From Rhizobium sp. CCGE531 (lineage in GTDB: Bacteria > Pseudomonadota > Alphaproteobacteria > Rhizobiales > Rhizobiaceae), in NCBI RefSeq assembly GCF_003627795.1, contig NZ_CP032684.1, positions 137,001 to 201,000 on the forward strand: a stretch of DNA of 64,000 bases, read 5' to 3'. The notes beneath the pieces were generated by a model. It saw only the letters and a list, made by a program, of their open reading frames with translations, was not told the origin of the DNA and made no database searches. Position 1 is the first letter of the stretch, and every line of letters starts with the position of its first letter. A program made the translations under genes and the position numbers. Positions 27,710 through 40,330 of the stretch are shown piece after piece.

Positions 27710-28933
27710 ATGAGACGGGTAGTTGTTACGGGTCTGGGTATTGTCTCTTCGATTGGAAACGATGCGCAAGAAGTGACCGCCTCGCTGCGCGAAGCCAAAT
27801 CCGGCATTTCTTTCTCTCCCGATTTCGCCGAGCACGGTTTCAAGTGCCAGGTCTGGGGTTCGCCGAAGATCGATACGACCGATCTGGTGGACCGCCGCGC
27901 CATGCGCTTCCTGTCGCAGGGCGGCGCCTGGAACCACGTCGCCATGAAGCAGGCGATCGCCGATAGCGGACTCGATGAAGGCGACATCACCAACGAGCGC
28001 ACCGGCATCATCATGGGCTCCGGCGGCCCGTCGACCCGCACGCTGATCGAAGCGGCCGACATCACCCGCAAGAACAACAGCCCGAAGCGCATCGGTCCCT
28101 TCGCGGTGCCGAAGTCGATGTCGTCGACCGCGTCTGCAACGCTTGCCACCTGGTTCAAGATCCACGGCGTCAACTACTCCATCTCGTCCGCCTGCTCGAC
28201 CTCGGCGCATTGCATCGGCAACGCCGCCGAGATGATCCAGTGGGGCAAGCAGGACGTCATGTTCGCTGGCGGCCACGAGGATCTCGACTGGACCATGTCC
28301 AACCTCTTCGACGCCATGGGCGCCATGTCGTCCGACTTCAACGAAAACCATCCGGAAACCGCCTCGCGCGCCTATGACGCCAAGCGTGACGGCTTCGTCA
28401 TCGCCGGCGGCGCCGGCGTGCTGGTTCTGGAAGAGCTTGAGCATGCCAAGGCCCGCGGCGCCAAGATCTATGCCGAGATCGTCGGCTATGGCGCCACCTC
28501 GGACGGCTATGACATGGTAGCACCCTCGGGCGAGGGCGCCGTGCGCTGCATGCGCCAGGCACTCGCCACCGTGAAAGGCGATATCGACTACGTCAACACC
28601 CACGGCACCTCGACGCCGGTCGGCGACAGCAAGGAAATCGGTGCGATTCGCGAAGTCTTCGGCGACAAGATCCCGCCAATCCAGTCGACCAAGTCGCTGA
28701 CGGGCCATTCGCTCGGCGCAGCCGGCGTTCAGGAATCGATCTATTCGATCCTGATGATGCAGGAGCGCTTCATCGGCGAAAGCGCCCATATCACCGAACT
28801 CGATCCGGAATTCGAAGGCGTGCCTGTTGTGCGCAAGCGTATCGACAACGCCAAGTTCGATATTGCCCTTTCGAACTCCTTCGGCTTCGGCGGCACCAAC
28901 GCCACGCTCGTGTTCCAGCGCTACAACGGATAA
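27710..28933 (+). CDS. fabB: beta-ketoacyl-[ACP] synthase I
   Basis: A 407-residue condensing enzyme that elongates the cis-3-decenoyl-ACP made by FabA. Nucleophile Cys162 is in [13 protein letters not shown]; the two catalytic histidines are in [11 protein letters not shown] and TGHSLGAAG, with Lys in [11 protein letters not shown] 27710 opens [13 protein letters not shown]; the frame is open further up through fabA but that is a shadow. It starts 53 bp after fabA and ends four bases before fabI, so the three are one operon. Confidence 0.97.
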   Translation: MRRVVVTGLGIVSSIGNDAQEVTASLREAKSGISFSPDFAEHGFKCQVWGSPKIDTTDLVDRRAMRFLSQGGAWNHVAMKQAIADSGLDEGDITNERTGIIMGSGGPSTRTLIEAADITRKNNSPKRIGPFAVPKSMSSTASATLATWFKIHGVNYSISSACSTSAHCIGNAAEMIQWGKQDVMFAGGHEDLDWTMSNLFDAMGAMSSDFNENHPETASRAYDAKRDGFVIAGGAGVLVLEELEHAKARGAKIYAEIVGYGATSDGYDMVAPSGEGAVRCMRQALATVKGDIDYVNTHGTSTPVGDSKEIGAIREVFGDKIPPIQSTKSLTGHSLGAAGVQESIYSILMMQERFIGESAHITELDPEFEGVPVVRKRIDNAKFDIALSNSFGFGGTNATLVFQRYNG

Positions 28934-28937
28934 GGCA

Positions 28938-29744
28938 ATGACGGGAATCATGCAGGGTAAGCGCGGCCTCATCATGGGCGTCGCAAACAATCACTCGATT
29001 GCCTGGGGTATTTCAAAGGCGCTCGCAGCCGAAGGCGCGGAACTGGCTTTCACGTTTCAGGGCGAGGCGCTCGGCAAGCGCGTCAAGCCGCTCGCGGCCG
29101 AAGTCGGCTCGGATTTCCTGCTGCCTTGCGATGTCGAGGATCTGGCCTCCGTTGATGCCGTCTTCGACGCGATCAAGGAGCGCTGGGGCAGGCTTGATTT
29201 CATCGTCCACGCCATCGGCTTTTCCGACAAGAACGAGCTGAAGGGGCTCTATGCCAACACCACGCGGGAGAATTTCACCCGCACCATGGTGATTTCCTGC
29301 TTCTCCTTCACCGAGATCGCCAAGCGCGCCGCCGATCTGATGACGGAAGGCGGCAGCATGCTGACGCTGACCTATAACGGCTCGACGCGCGTGATCCCGA
29401 ACTACAACGTCATGGGCGTCGCCAAGGCAGCACTTGAGGCTTCCGTTCGCTATCTCGCCGCCGATTACGGCCCGCGCGGCATCCGCGTCAACGCCGTTTC
29501 CGCCGGCCCGATCCGCACGCTCGCCGGCGCCGGCATTTCCGATGCCCGCGCCATCCTGTCGTGGAACCAGCGCAACGCGCCGCTGCGCAAGTCTGTTACC
29601 ATCGACCAGGTGGGCTCCTCGTCGCTCTACCTCCTGTCGGATCTGGCGGCAGGCGTCACCGGCGAAGTCCACTTCGTCGATGCCGGCTACAACATCACCT
29701 CGATGCCGACGCTGGAAGCGCTGTCGAGCGCCGACGCCGAGTAG
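28938..29744 (+). CDS. fabI: enoyl-[ACP] reductase (NADH)
   Basis: A 268-residue short-chain reductase that completes each elongation cycle. Residues 7-17 carry the FabI-type GLIMGVANNHS nucleotide loop; the catalytic Tyr and Lys are in NYNVMGVAKAALE with six residues between them; LAGAGISDAR follows in the substrate loop. It may be one of several FabI copies in rhizobia. Third gene of the operon; no clear terminator seen after it. Confidence 0.95.
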   Translation: MTGIMQGKRGLIMGVANNHSIAWGISKALAAEGAELAFTFQGEALGKRVKPLAAEVGSDFLLPCDVEDLASVDAVFDAIKERWGRLDFIVHAIGFSDKNELKGLYANTTRENFTRTMVISCFSFTEIAKRAADLMTEGGSMLTLTYNGSTRVIPNYNVMGVAKAALEASVRYLAADYGPRGIRVNAVSAGPIRTLAGAGISDARAILSWNQRNAPLRKSVTIDQVGSSSLYLLSDLAAGVTGEVHFVDAGYNITSMPTLEALSSADAE

Positions 29745-29821
29745 GCCCACTGATCTGAATCGTCCTCTCGGTCCTTGGCCGGGAGGACCGAACTTCCGGA
29801 TATCCTTCCAGAGGATTCCTG

Positions 29822-30400
29822 ATGACGTCTAGCGACGCCGAACCCTTTGCATCCACCGAGCGTCTGATCCTCAGAGGATTCGTCCCGGAGGATTTCGAAG
29901 CCTATAGCGCTTATCGCTCTCTGCCGGCCATCTATCGTTATCTCTACAGCGATCCTCCATCGTCACGGGAGATGCGAGAACGTTTCGATGCCGGTTTGAA
30001 TACGAGTTTGTTGGAAGATGGCAATATCCTCCGCTGCGCTGTCGTTCGACGCAAGGACGATGTTCTGCTGGGCCAGGTCAGCCTGAAACTCACCAATAAA
30101 GCTGCTCTGCAGGCTGAGGTCGGATACATCTTCAATCCAGCCTATGCCGGCAAGGGCTATGCGACCGAGGCGGCTGAAGCTGTTATTACCCTCGGTTTCG
30201 AGAGGTTCAGCTTTCACCGGATCTTCGCTAGGCTGGATGCGAAGAATACCGGTTCGATCGGCGTCCTCGAACGGCTCGGTCTGCGGCGCGAGGCGCACCT
30301 CATCCAGAATGACCGTTTCAATGGCGTCTGGGGCGACGAGTATTTCTACGCAACGTTGAGGGACGAATGGGCCGCAAGGGCGCCGAATCGGGCGCGTTAA
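29822..30400 (+). CDS. GNAT family N-acetyltransferase (RimJ/RimL type)
   Basis: A 192-residue acetyltransferase: substrate strand STERLILRGFVPEDFEAY at the N-terminus, acetyl-CoA motif A in YIFNPAYAGKGYATEAAEAV and motif B in RLDAKNTGSIGVLERLG. The LRLR-like opening places it in the Acetyltransf_3 group, which includes ribosomal-protein and small-molecule acetyltransferases. ATG follows AGAGGATTCCTG. The substrate is not evident from the neighbours. Confidence 0.88.
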   Translation: MTSSDAEPFASTERLILRGFVPEDFEAYSAYRSLPAIYRYLYSDPPSSREMRERFDAGLNTSLLEDGNILRCAVVRRKDDVLLGQVSLKLTNKAALQAEVGYIFNPAYAGKGYATEAAEAVITLGFERFSFHRIFARLDAKNTGSIGVLERLGLRREAHLIQNDRFNGVWGDEYFYATLRDEWAARAPNRAR

Positions 30401-30515
30401 CCTCCATTCGATAAGATTTTACGAAAATTTTAGGTTAATTCTATCTTGCCGTGGATGGCCCGTTACGGCTGGCCGGAATTCCGATACAAGGCAGGCAATC
30501 AACAGTATTTCCTGC

Positions 30516-31784
30516 ATGTCCATCGGCATTCACCAGCCATTTACGGGAACCCCAGCCGTGAACACCATAACTGTTGCCAGTTCCAAGCCGCTCGATCCAC
30601 CGGACGAGGCGGCACCGCTCGAATCCGCCGCCACCCCAAGGGCATTGGGGCCGGACCTATTGCGGGCGCTTGCCATCCTGCTCGTCATGCTCGTTCATCT
30701 TCCGGCGGAAGCGACGCCGCTGCCGCTCGCCGGCATCAGGCCATATGGCTGAATCGGTGTCGACATCTTCTTTGTGCTCAGCGGCTATCTCATCGGAAGC
30801 CAGTTGATGGCGGAAGCCGCGCGCCGCGGCGCCGTCGACTTCAAGGCCTTCTATCTGCGCCGGGCGTTCCGCATATTACCAGCCTTTCTGCTCGTGCTTG
30901 CCGCCTACACGTTCATCCCGTCCCTGCGTGACGCGCCGACGATGCAGCCGGCTTGGCGGTTCCTGAGCTTCACGGTCAATTTCGGGCTTGATCCGCGCTC
31001 GGGCGCAACGTTTACCGAAGCCTGGTCGCTGAGCGTCGAGGAGCACTTCTATCTCGTTCTGCCGGTTCTCGTCGTCCTGCTTAAGCGGCGAGCGACGGTG
31101 GGCTTCGCCGCCCTTCTGGTAGCGACGATCGTGATCGCCGGCATAGGCCTGCGGTTTGCGCTCTGGCAAAGCCATGTCGGCCCGATTGCCGAAATGCAAA
31201 TCTACAGGGAGGCCTTCGCCGTCTATCTCAGGGATGTCTATTACCCGACATATAACCGGCTGGACGGGCTGACCTTCGGCGTCGTTCTGGCGGCGATCCG
31301 GCTGTTCAAGCCGTTGCTGTGGGAACGGTACATGCCGCCCCACATCGCGCTCGGTATCGGCGGCATGCTCATGATGGCGGCGGTGGTGATCTTTTCCATC
31401 CGCGGGCCGCTTGCCGAAACCAATCTGCCGCTGGTGTTTCAGCCTCTTCCCGGCGCGGTCGTCGGCTTTCCGCTGTTTGCGGCGGGCGTGGCGTTCATTC
31501 TCGGCGCATTGCTGGACCTGCAGCCGAAGATCGGGCGCTGGCACCTGCCGGCCATATCAGGCATCGCGACGCTCGCCTACAGCCTCTATCTCACCCACAA
31601 GGGCGTCTATCATCTCGACCGGATGGTCTTCGGTAAAGACAATCTTCAGGGGCTTTCGGGCTTCGTCATCTACCTCGCCACCTGCTTCATCGTGGCGGCG
31701 ACGCTCTGGTTTCTCGTCGAAAGGAACTTCCTGCTCCTGCGGGATCATCTGATGCTGCGCTCACGTCGCGCCGACGAAGCCTGA
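30516..31784 (+). pseudogene. acyltransferase family 3 gene interrupted by an in-frame TGA
   Basis: An OafA/YrhL-type integral-membrane O-acyltransferase broken by one nonsense codon, TGA at 30750-30752. Residues before it (LLRALAILLVMLVHL, with the conserved His) and after it (IGVDIFFVLSGYLIGSQLM, then EAWSLSVEEHFYLVLP) are in the same frame and join without loss. The family usually has Trp at this point, as in a WxGVDxFFVLSG motif, so TGG to TGA explains the break. The rest shows about ten membrane helices and looks intact, so the loss is probably recent. GTG 30558 is an alternative start. Confidence 0.85.
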
Positions 31785-31795
31785 TCCATAAAAGA

Positions 31796-31817
31796 AAGGC
31801 GGCCGATTGGCCGCCTT
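31796..31817 (-). terminator. intrinsic terminator after the RsmC-like gene
   Basis: AAGGCGGCC, loop GATT, GGCCGCCTT is a perfect 9-bp stem; the minus strand continues TTCTTTTATGG. It may also serve the acyltransferase on the plus strand. Confidence 0.8.
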
Positions 31818-31823
31818 CTTCGC

Positions 31824-32840
31824 TTATTTCTTTGCCCAGAGCACTTTGTAACGGGCATTGCGGCAGGTCTCGCCGAATTCCTTGAAATGCTCGGCCAGCA
31901 CCGGCTCGTAGGGCAGGCCGCGATTGGCGACCAGCATCAGCCGGCCGCCGCCACGCAGCGCCGAAGCGGCCGTCTTGATCATCGCCTGGCCAAGCGAAGG
32001 CTCGGCGGCATGGCCCTCATGGAAGGGCGGGTTCATGATGATCAGGTCGTACTTGTCCTTGACCGGCTCGCTCGCCAGATCGTGCCAGAAGAAGCGCTGG
32101 GCGACCTTCGGGCAGTGCGACAGCAGATTGGCGCGCGCGGCCTCCAGAGCGCCGTAATGGGCCTCGTAGAGGTCTATGCGCTCGATCCTCGGCGATTTTG
32201 TCGCGAGCTCGACGGAGAGGTAGCCCCAGCCGGCGCCGAAATCGGCGGCATCGCCGGCAAAGTCGGTCGGCAGGCGCGAGGCAAGCAGTTCGGAACCGGC
32301 ATCGACACGGTCATGCGAGAACATGCCGGGCGCCGTGGTGAAGCTGTCGTCGGCGAGTGTCGCCGGCTTTGCGAGCTGCGCCGTCAAGGCCTTGATGTCG
32401 GCGGGACGCGCAAACCAGAAAGCGACGCCGTGATATTTCGGCATATGCTCGATCTCGAGACCGAAGGCCTCGATGCGCTTGCGCAGCGGCTGGATGCCGT
32501 CTTCCTTGCCGCCGGCAACGAGGATGAGGCCGCCTTCCTTCACGCGCACCAGCGCTTCGGCGATGTGATCCTCATTCTCGCCTTTGTGCTTGCCGCAGAG
32601 CACCAGCGCGCCGTCATAGCCTTCGCCTTCGATGTCAGGCGTCACGTTGATCCGCTGCGCCTGCAGCTGGCGATAGAAGGGGCGGAAGCCCTGGACGGCG
32701 GACAGCTCGGCGGCAAAACCCTCCGGCAGCGCAAAACCCGCCTCGGCGCCGAGGAACAGGATGCGCTGACCCTCGCCGGGCGCGTCGACAGTGCCGGAGG
32801 CAAAGGGATGGAACAGGGTCTTCAGGGCATCGCGGCTCAT
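31824..32840 (-). CDS. class I SAM-dependent methyltransferase, RsmC-like
   Basis: A 338-residue protein with the two-domain plan of RsmC, which methylates G1207 of 16S rRNA. The N-terminal half is a degenerate methyltransferase-like domain. The C-terminal half has the SAM motif AADFGAGWGYLSVELA and the catalytic IIMNPPFHEGHAAE, where NPPF is typical of N2-guanine methyltransferases. ATG 32840 starts MSRDALKTLFHPF. Ribosomal RNA as substrate is likely but not proven by sequence. Confidence 0.85.
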   Translation of the reverse strand: MSRDALKTLFHPFASGTVDAPGEGQRILFLGAEAGFALPEGFAAELSAVQGFRPFYRQLQAQRINVTPDIEGEGYDGALVLCGKHKGENEDHIAEALVRVKEGGLILVAGGKEDGIQPLRKRIEAFGLEIEHMPKYHGVAFWFARPADIKALTAQLAKPATLADDSFTTAPGMFSHDRVDAGSELLASRLPTDFAGDAADFGAGWGYLSVELATKSPRIERIDLYEAHYGALEAARANLLSHCPKVAQRFFWHDLASEPVKDKYDLIIMNPPFHEGHAAEPSLGQAMIKTAASALRGGGRLMLVANRGLPYEPVLAEHFKEFGETCRNARYKVLWAKK

Positions 32841-32951
32841 GGGCGTGGTCTCGTTATGGGTTTGGTTGGTCGGGCTTGCTGGCAGGTGTCTGTTTCCGTG
32901 CCAGGCACGTAGTTTCGGCAAAACCGAACCGGCTAACCTCTTCAATATAAA

Positions 32952-32978
32952 AAGGGCGCGGAAAAGATCCCGCGCCCC
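32952..32978 (-). terminator. intrinsic terminator of pnp
   Basis: GGGCGCGG pairs with CCGCGCCC; the minus strand continues TTTTTATATTG. It lies 24 bp after the pnp stop. Confidence 0.85.
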
Positions 32979-33000
32979 GGAACGTTAGTGAAGGCGCGGC

Positions 33001-35139
<2,139 letters not shown>

Positions 35140-35424
35140 ATCTTGTCCTTGCACTGTGCGGGAAAAGGCGCCGTGGCCGACGATTTCGGCAGGGCGCATC
35201 TTCAACCGCATGAAATGTGACGCATCACGGGCAAGACAACGAGAGGCTTTCGAAGATCGGCCGAAGCACGAAGCTTCGGCTGAAAGCATCCAGCAATCCT
35301 GCCCCATGACAGGTCAACGGTTGTTGTTGGCAGCACCGGCCCATCCGGCCTGCCGGCAGTTTCGCATCGCGCAAATGCAAGGCGCAAGCGAAACAGTCTC
35401 GAGGGTTCATACCCTTCATAAGCA

Positions 35425-35456
35425 TCCGGCGGACGTTCAGCAGAACGCCCGCCGGA
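35425..35456 (-). promoter_or_regulatory. long stem-loop in the rpsO-pnp intergenic region
   Basis: TCCGGCGGACGTT and AACGCCCGCCGGA pair at 12 of 13 positions around loop CAGCAG, 8 bp after the rpsO stop. There is no T-run, so it is more likely an RNA processing or stability element than a terminator. In E. coli the pnp leader hairpin is cut by RNase III and lets PNPase control itself. Nothing else was recognised in the remaining 300 bases of the gap. Confidence 0.7.
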
Positions 35457-35463
35457 AATTTGA

Positions 35464-35733
35464 TTAGCGGCGAATACCGAGGCTGGTGATCAGCTTGGTA
35501 TAACGGCCTTCGTCCTTCTTCTTGAGGTAGTCAAGAAGCGAGCGCCGGCTGGAGACCATCGTCAGGAGGCCACGACGGGAGTGGTTGTCCTTCTTGTGGT
35601 CCTTGAAATGGTCGGTGAGGTTGTTGATGCGCTCGGTCAGGATCGCAACCTGGACTTCCGGAGAACCGGTGTCGCCTTCGACGGTAGCGTATTCCTTGAT
35701 CAGCGCAGCCTTGCGCTCAGCAGTGATCGACAT
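35464..35733 (-). CDS. rpsO: 30S ribosomal protein S15
   Basis: An 89-residue primary binder of the central domain of 16S rRNA. The whole S15 pattern is present: [20 protein letters not shown], the [16 protein letters not shown] rRNA-binding helix and [20 protein letters not shown] follows AAAGGACTATCCG. Lies between truB and pnp. Confidence 0.98.
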   Translation of the reverse strand: MSITAERKAALIKEYATVEGDTGSPEVQVAILTERINNLTDHFKDHKKDNHSRRGLLTMVSSRRSLLDYLKKKDEGRYTKLITSLGIRR

Positions 35734-35879
35734 CGGATAGTCCTTTCTATGAGAGGAAATTAAAGTCGCCAAACGCCGGGATGTCGTCCAGCATTGGCCG
35801 CGAATGCAATCAGGCATGCCTGATGCTGGCGCTGCCTATAGACCATTTGTGACGCAAAGGGAAGAGCATCGTGTCTTTG

Positions 35880-35902
35880 CCTTCTCTCCGTCGGAGAGAA
35901 GG
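35880..35902. repeat. rhizobial palindrome next to the truB stop codon
   Basis: CCTTCTCTCC, loop GTC, GGAGAGAAGG: a perfect 10-bp stem, four bases from the truB stop. It has the same outer arms as the palindromes at 53038-53059 and the IS target. A T-rich stretch follows on the plus strand only. Confidence 0.75.
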
Positions 35903-35906
35903 TATT

Positions 35907-36839
35907 TTAAACGAATACGCGCTTGGGGCGGAACTCGCCCTCGCCGATCTCGCCGATGGCGATCAGCTTGCCGCGCGCCGTGGCATAGGCCTCGGTTTCG
36001 GCGACCGGCGCATCGCGGCCACGCACGAGAATGGGATTGCCCATCTTCAGGCGGTGCGCCTGATCATCATTGATAACGAGATGCGGCAGCGAAGACAGGG
36101 CTTCGGCCGTGTCGATCAGCAGCGCGTCGAGGGCTGCGAGCCGCTCGTCTGCATCCTCAATGTCTTCCAGCGCCACCAAATCGGCAAGCGGCACCATCGT
36201 CTCCTCGGCGAAGGGAGCGACGAAGCTGCGGCGCAGGCCGGAAATATGGCCATGGCAGCCGAGATCGCGGCCGAAATCGCGGGCGAGGGCGCGCACATAG
36301 GTGCCCTTGCCGCATTCGACCTCGAAATGCGCCGTGTCGGCGTCGGGGCATGCAAGCAGCGTCAGGCGGAAAATCTCCACTTCGCGCGACGGGATCTCCA
36401 CTGTTTCGCCCTCGCGGGCCAGATCATAGGCGCGCTCGCCGGCGATCTTGATGGCGGAGAACTGCGGCGGGATCTGGTTGATGACGCCGGTATAGTTCGG
36501 CAGCAGCGCGCGGATGTCCTCTTCGCTCGGACGCTTGTCGGAGGTGGCGGTCACTTCGCCCTCGAGATCGTCGGTGGCGCGTTCTTCGCCCCAGGTCACG
36601 GTGAATTCATAGATCTTGCGGCCGTCCATGACGTAGGGAACCGTCTTGGTGGCGTCGCCGAGCGCGATCGGCAGCATGCCGGAGGCGAGCGGATCGAGCG
36701 TGCCGGCGTGACCGGCCTTCTGGGCCTTGAACAGCCATTTGATCTTGGAAACGGCCTCGGTCGAGCCGAAATCCACCGGCTTGTCGAGGATGAGCCAGCC
36801 CGAAATCGGACGGCCCTTGGGCTTGCGTGGTTTGGACAT
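35907..36839 (-). CDS. truB: tRNA pseudouridine(55) synthase
   Basis: A 310-residue enzyme making pseudouridine 55 in the T loop of tRNAs. Catalytic Asp is in [20 protein letters not shown], with the TruB-specific [14 protein letters not shown] at the N-terminus and [16 protein letters not shown] in the second half. Same strand as rbfA (12 bp upstream) and rpsO (downstream), probably one transcript. Confidence 0.96.
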   Translation of the reverse strand: MSKPRKPKGRPISGWLILDKPVDFGSTEAVSKIKWLFKAQKAGHAGTLDPLASGMLPIALGDATKTVPYVMDGRKIYEFTVTWGEERATDDLEGEVTATSDKRPSEEDIRALLPNYTGVINQIPPQFSAIKIAGERAYDLAREGETVEIPSREVEIFRLTLLACPDADTAHFEVECGKGTYVRALARDFGRDLGCHGHISGLRRSFVAPFAEETMVPLADLVALEDIEDADERLAALDALLIDTAEALSSLPHLVINDDQAHRLKMGNPILVRGRDAPVAETEAYATARGKLIAIGEIGEGEFRPKRVFV

Positions 36840-36851
36840 TCGCTGTCTCTA

Positions 36852-37274
36852 TTATCGGTTTTTGTCGGTATCGGTTTCGGCGTCGCCGTCATCGAGATCA
36901 CGCTGGACCTCGGGCGAACGCAGCAAGGCGTCGATCTTCTTGTAATTGTCGAAGCTCGTATCATCGCGGAAGCGGACTTCCGGCATGTATTTCATCTGCC
37001 GAAGGTGCTGCCCGAGACGGCCGCGGATGTATTTCGAATGACGATTGAGCGTGTCGATGATCGTGTCGTGGTCAGCGACGCCGAGCGGCGTGACGTAGGC
37101 GGTGGCGATCTTCAGGTCCGGCGACATGCGCACTTCGGAAATGGAGATCACGGTGCGCTCGATCAGGTCGTCGCGCACTTCGCCGCGCTGCAGGACCTGC
37201 GTGATCGCGGCGCGCACTTGTTCGCCGACGCGAAGCATGCGCTGCGAAGGCGCGGAAGAAGTTGGTCTGGCCAT
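36852..37274 (-). CDS. rbfA: 30S ribosome-binding factor A
   Basis: A 140-residue KH-fold factor for late maturation of the small subunit. [20 protein letters not shown] at the N-terminus and the strand-helix [20 protein letters not shown] are diagnostic. The C-terminus is charged and disordered, as in alphaproteobacterial members. The 246 bases upstream hold the infB terminator and must contain the promoter of the rbfA-truB-rpsO group. Confidence 0.95.
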   Translation of the reverse strand: MARPTSSAPSQRMLRVGEQVRAAITQVLQRGEVRDDLIERTVISISEVRMSPDLKIATAYVTPLGVADHDTIIDTLNRHSKYIRGRLGQHLRQMKYMPEVRFRDDTSFDNYKKIDALLRSPEVQRDLDDGDAETDTDKNR

Positions 37275-37466
37275 GGTTGTTCCGTTAGCAGCGTCCCGTG
37301 GACGCGATAAAGCGGGTCAAATGACTCGATCCGGTGCAAAGGTCAAGGCTGGACAGGCTTTGCGGCCCGCCAGAAGCAGAGAATCCCTGCAAATACGATC
37401 TCCTGCTCCGTCTGGGAGGAGAAGACGGATGCCGGGACATAGGCCGCGAAGGAGGTGGGACCCAAG

Positions 37467-37496
37467 AAAAAACCGCCAGTTTTAGCCGGCGGTTTT
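37467..37496 (-). terminator. intrinsic terminator of the rimP-nusA-ylxR-infB operon
   Basis: AAAACCGCC and GGCGGTTTT form a perfect 9-bp stem; on the minus strand it is followed by TTCTTGGG, giving TTTTTTCTT in all. It starts 24 bp after the infB stop and separates it from rbfA. Confidence 0.85.
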
Positions 37497-37520
37497 GATA
37501 TCTTGCAAATCGAAGATTGC

Positions 37521-40229
37521 TTAGAGCGTACGGGTGATATGCTCGACGCGGAAGCACTCGATCGTGTCGCCGGCGCGGATATCTTCGTAATTCTCGAAGG
37601 CCATGCCGCATTCCTGGCCGACATTGACTTCCGACACTTCGTCCTTGAAGCGCTTGAGTGTCTTGAGCTTGCCTTCGTGGATGACGACGTTGTCGCGCAC
37701 CAGGCGGACGCCGACGCCACGCTCGACCTTGCCTTCGGTGACGCGGCAGCCCGCGACCTTGCCGACCTTCGTGATGTTGAACACCTCGAGGATCTCGGCA
37801 TTGCCGAGGAAGGTTTCGCGACGCTCCGGAGAGAGCAGGCCCGACATCGCTGCCTTCACGTCATCCACCAGGTCGTAGATGATGTTGTAGTAGCGGATCT
37901 CGATGCCTTCACGCTCCGCGAACTGGCGAGCCTGGGCATTGGCGCGGACGTTGAAGCCGATGATGGCTGCATTCGAAGCTTCGGCGAGCGAGACATCCGA
38001 TTCCGTGATGCCGCCTGCGCCCGAATGGACGATGCGGGCGCGGACCTCGTCGGTGCCGAGCTTGTCGAGCGCGCCGGCAATGGCTTCGATCGAACCCTGC
38101 ACGTCGCCCTTGATGACAAGCGGGAATTCCTTCACGCCGACAGCCTGGAGCTGGGTCATCATCTGTTCGAGCGAACCGCGCTGGCCGGACTGGCGGGCAG
38201 CGGCCTTATCGCGGGCCAGACGCTGGCGATATTCGGAAATCTCGCGGGCGCGGCTTTCGCTTTCGACGACGGCGAACTTGTCGCCCGCCGCCGGCGTGCC
38301 GGACAGGCCGAGAACCTCGACCGGCGTTGCCGGCGTTGCTTCCTTCACATGCTCACCCTTGTCGTTGATCAGCGCGCGCACGCGGCCCCACTGATCGCCG
38401 GCAACGACGATCTGGCCGGGACGCAACGTGCCCTTCTGAACGAGGACGGTGGCGACGGAGCCACGGCCTCGATCGAGCTGGGCTTCGATGACGGTGCCTT
38501 CCGCGGTACGGTTCGGATTGGCCTTGAGGTCAAGGATTTCCGATTGCAGCAGGATGGCTTCGAGCAACTTGTCGAGGTTGGTGCGGTTCTTCGCGGATAC
38601 TTCCACGTCGAGCACTTCACCGCCCATGGATTCGACGAAGACTTCGTGCTGCAGCAGTTCCGTGCGGACCTTCTGCGGATTGGCTTCGTGCTTGTCGATC
38701 TTGTTGATCGCCACGATGATCGGAACACCCGCTGCCTTGGCATGGTTGATCGATTCGATCGTCTGCGGCATCACGCTGTCGTCGGCCGCAACGACCAGGA
38801 TGGCGATGTCGGTCGCCTGGGCGCCACGGGCACGCATGGCCGTGAAGGCGGCGTGGCCAGGGGTATCGATGAAGGTGATCTTCTGGCCGTTCTGCTCGAC
38901 CTGATAGGCGCCGATATGCTGGGTGATGCCACCGGCTTCGCCGGCGACCACGTTGGCATGACGGATGGCGTCGAGCAGCGAGGTCTTGCCGTGGTCGACG
39001 TGACCCATGATGGTGACCACGGCCGGACGGGAAACCAGTTCGCCTTCCTCGTCGGCAACGTTGAAGATGCCCTGTTCGACGTCGGATTCCGAAACGCGCT
39101 TGACGGTATGGCCGAATTCGCTGGCGATGAGCTCGGCCAGATCGGCGTCGATGACGTCGCCCGGCTTCATCATCTGGCCTTCCTTCATCAGGAACTTGAT
39201 GACGTCGACGGCGCGTTCGGACATGCGCTGCGACAGTTCCTGAATGGTGATGGTTTCCGGCAGCACGACTTCACGCGAGATCTTTTCGCGCGTTTCCTGC
39301 ATCTGGCTGCGGCGGAACTTCTCCTGGCGGCGGCGCATGGCCGAAAGCGAGCGGCCGCGGGCGGTTCCGTCTTCGTCGACATTGGCCGTCGTTACAGTCA
39401 GCTTGCCGCGGCGGCGTTCTTCGTCGGTTTTCGGACGCGTGGTAACAGGCTTTGCCGGCTCGGGGCGCGTGACCTTGCCGCGTGCCGGAGCGCCACGCGG
39501 CGGACCGCGATCACTCTCTGCTTCGTTGACCCGACGGCGGTTGGCAGGTGCCTCGCCGGCGGGGGCGCCGGGGCGTGCCGGCTGCGGAGCCGCATCCGGA
39601 CGACGCGCAACGGCAGGAGCCGCGGCGGCCTGGACTGCCGGCTTCGGTGCTTCCACCGATGCGGGCGTCTCGACCTTGGCTTCGGCGGCGCGGGCGGCTT
39701 CTTCGACGGCGCGGCGGGCAGCTTCGGCCTGTTCGGCGATGCGGCGTGCCTCATCTTCCACACGGCGTCGTGCTTCTTCCTCGGCACGGCGCACGGCATC
39801 CGCGGCATCGCGGGCCTGGGCGTCGGCAAGTGCGCGACGGCGCGCGTCCATTTCATCGGCGGACAGGTGGTTCAGAACCACCGGGCGCGATGACCGTTCC
39901 TGCTGCGGGCGCTGCTGGCTCTGGCTGGGCTGTCCCGGCCGCTGCTGCTGGCCGCCGGGCTGATGAATGCGCGGAGCTGGCTGCGGCGGGCGCGGTGGCT
40001 GCGGCGTCGGTTCCGCAACGCGCGTCACGGATGGCGTCGCCGAGCCGACCATCGGCTTTTCATCTTCGGGGCGTAGAGGGCGGCGCTTGCGGGTCTCAAC
40101 CACGACCGCCTTGGTGCGACCGCGGCCCATGTCCTGGCGCACGGTGCCCTGGTTCACGCCTGAAGGCTTCAGGGTGAGGGTCTTCTTACCCGATGCACTC
40201 AGCGTCTTGTCGTCTTGATTGTCGGTCAT
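37521..40229 (-). CDS. infB: translation initiation factor IF-2
   Basis: A 902-residue GTPase that brings fMet-tRNA to the 30S subunit. The first 320 residues are disordered, rich in Arg, Ala, Pro and Gln ([20 protein letters not shown]), longer than in E. coli. The G domain has [23 protein letters not shown] and NKIDK; the C-terminal domains are complete, ending VEHITRTL. Fourth gene of its operon, followed by a terminator. Confidence 0.97.
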   Translation of the reverse strand: MTDNQDDKTLSASGKKTLTLKPSGVNQGTVRQDMGRGRTKAVVVETRKRRPLRPEDEKPMVGSATPSVTRVAEPTPQPPRPPQPAPRIHQPGGQQQRPGQPSQSQQRPQQERSSRPVVLNHLSADEMDARRRALADAQARDAADAVRRAEEEARRRVEDEARRIAEQAEAARRAVEEAARAAEAKVETPASVEAPKPAVQAAAAPAVARRPDAAPQPARPGAPAGEAPANRRRVNEAESDRGPPRGAPARGKVTRPEPAKPVTTRPKTDEERRRGKLTVTTANVDEDGTARGRSLSAMRRRQEKFRRSQMQETREKISREVVLPETITIQELSQRMSERAVDVIKFLMKEGQMMKPGDVIDADLAELIASEFGHTVKRVSESDVEQGIFNVADEEGELVSRPAVVTIMGHVDHGKTSLLDAIRHANVVAGEAGGITQHIGAYQVEQNGQKITFIDTPGHAAFTAMRARGAQATDIAILVVAADDSVMPQTIESINHAKAAGVPIIVAINKIDKHEANPQKVRTELLQHEVFVESMGGEVLDVEVSAKNRTNLDKLLEAILLQSEILDLKANPNRTAEGTVIEAQLDRGRGSVATVLVQKGTLRPGQIVVAGDQWGRVRALINDKGEHVKEATPATPVEVLGLSGTPAAGDKFAVVESESRAREISEYRQRLARDKAAARQSGQRGSLEQMMTQLQAVGVKEFPLVIKGDVQGSIEAIAGALDKLGTDEVRARIVHSGAGGITESDVSLAEASNAAIIGFNVRANAQARQFAEREGIEIRYYNIIYDLVDDVKAAMSGLLSPERRETFLGNAEILEVFNITKVGKVAGCRVTEGKVERGVGVRLVRDNVVIHEGKLKTLKRFKDEVSEVNVGQECGMAFENYEDIRAGDTIECFRVEHITRTL

Positions 40230-40330
40230 TCCGTTCCCGTTCCTTCGGACAGGGCTCGGAAACGTCCGTCAGACCCTGTCGTTCAATGCATGTACCTTAA
40301 TGAGGCGTCCGGCATTGGCCGGTGACCGCG

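Noticed and set aside
29769..29791. Weak hairpin after fabI as terminator
   Set aside because: Seven paired bases, long loop and no T-run; not enough to call.
30750..30752. TGA as selenocysteine codon
   Set aside because: The family has Trp here, no selenium-type motif is near, and the protein is not a redox enzyme.
37455..39893. 812-codon plus-strand frame over infB
   Set aside because: Mirror of the infB codon pattern; infB motifs are complete on the minus strand.
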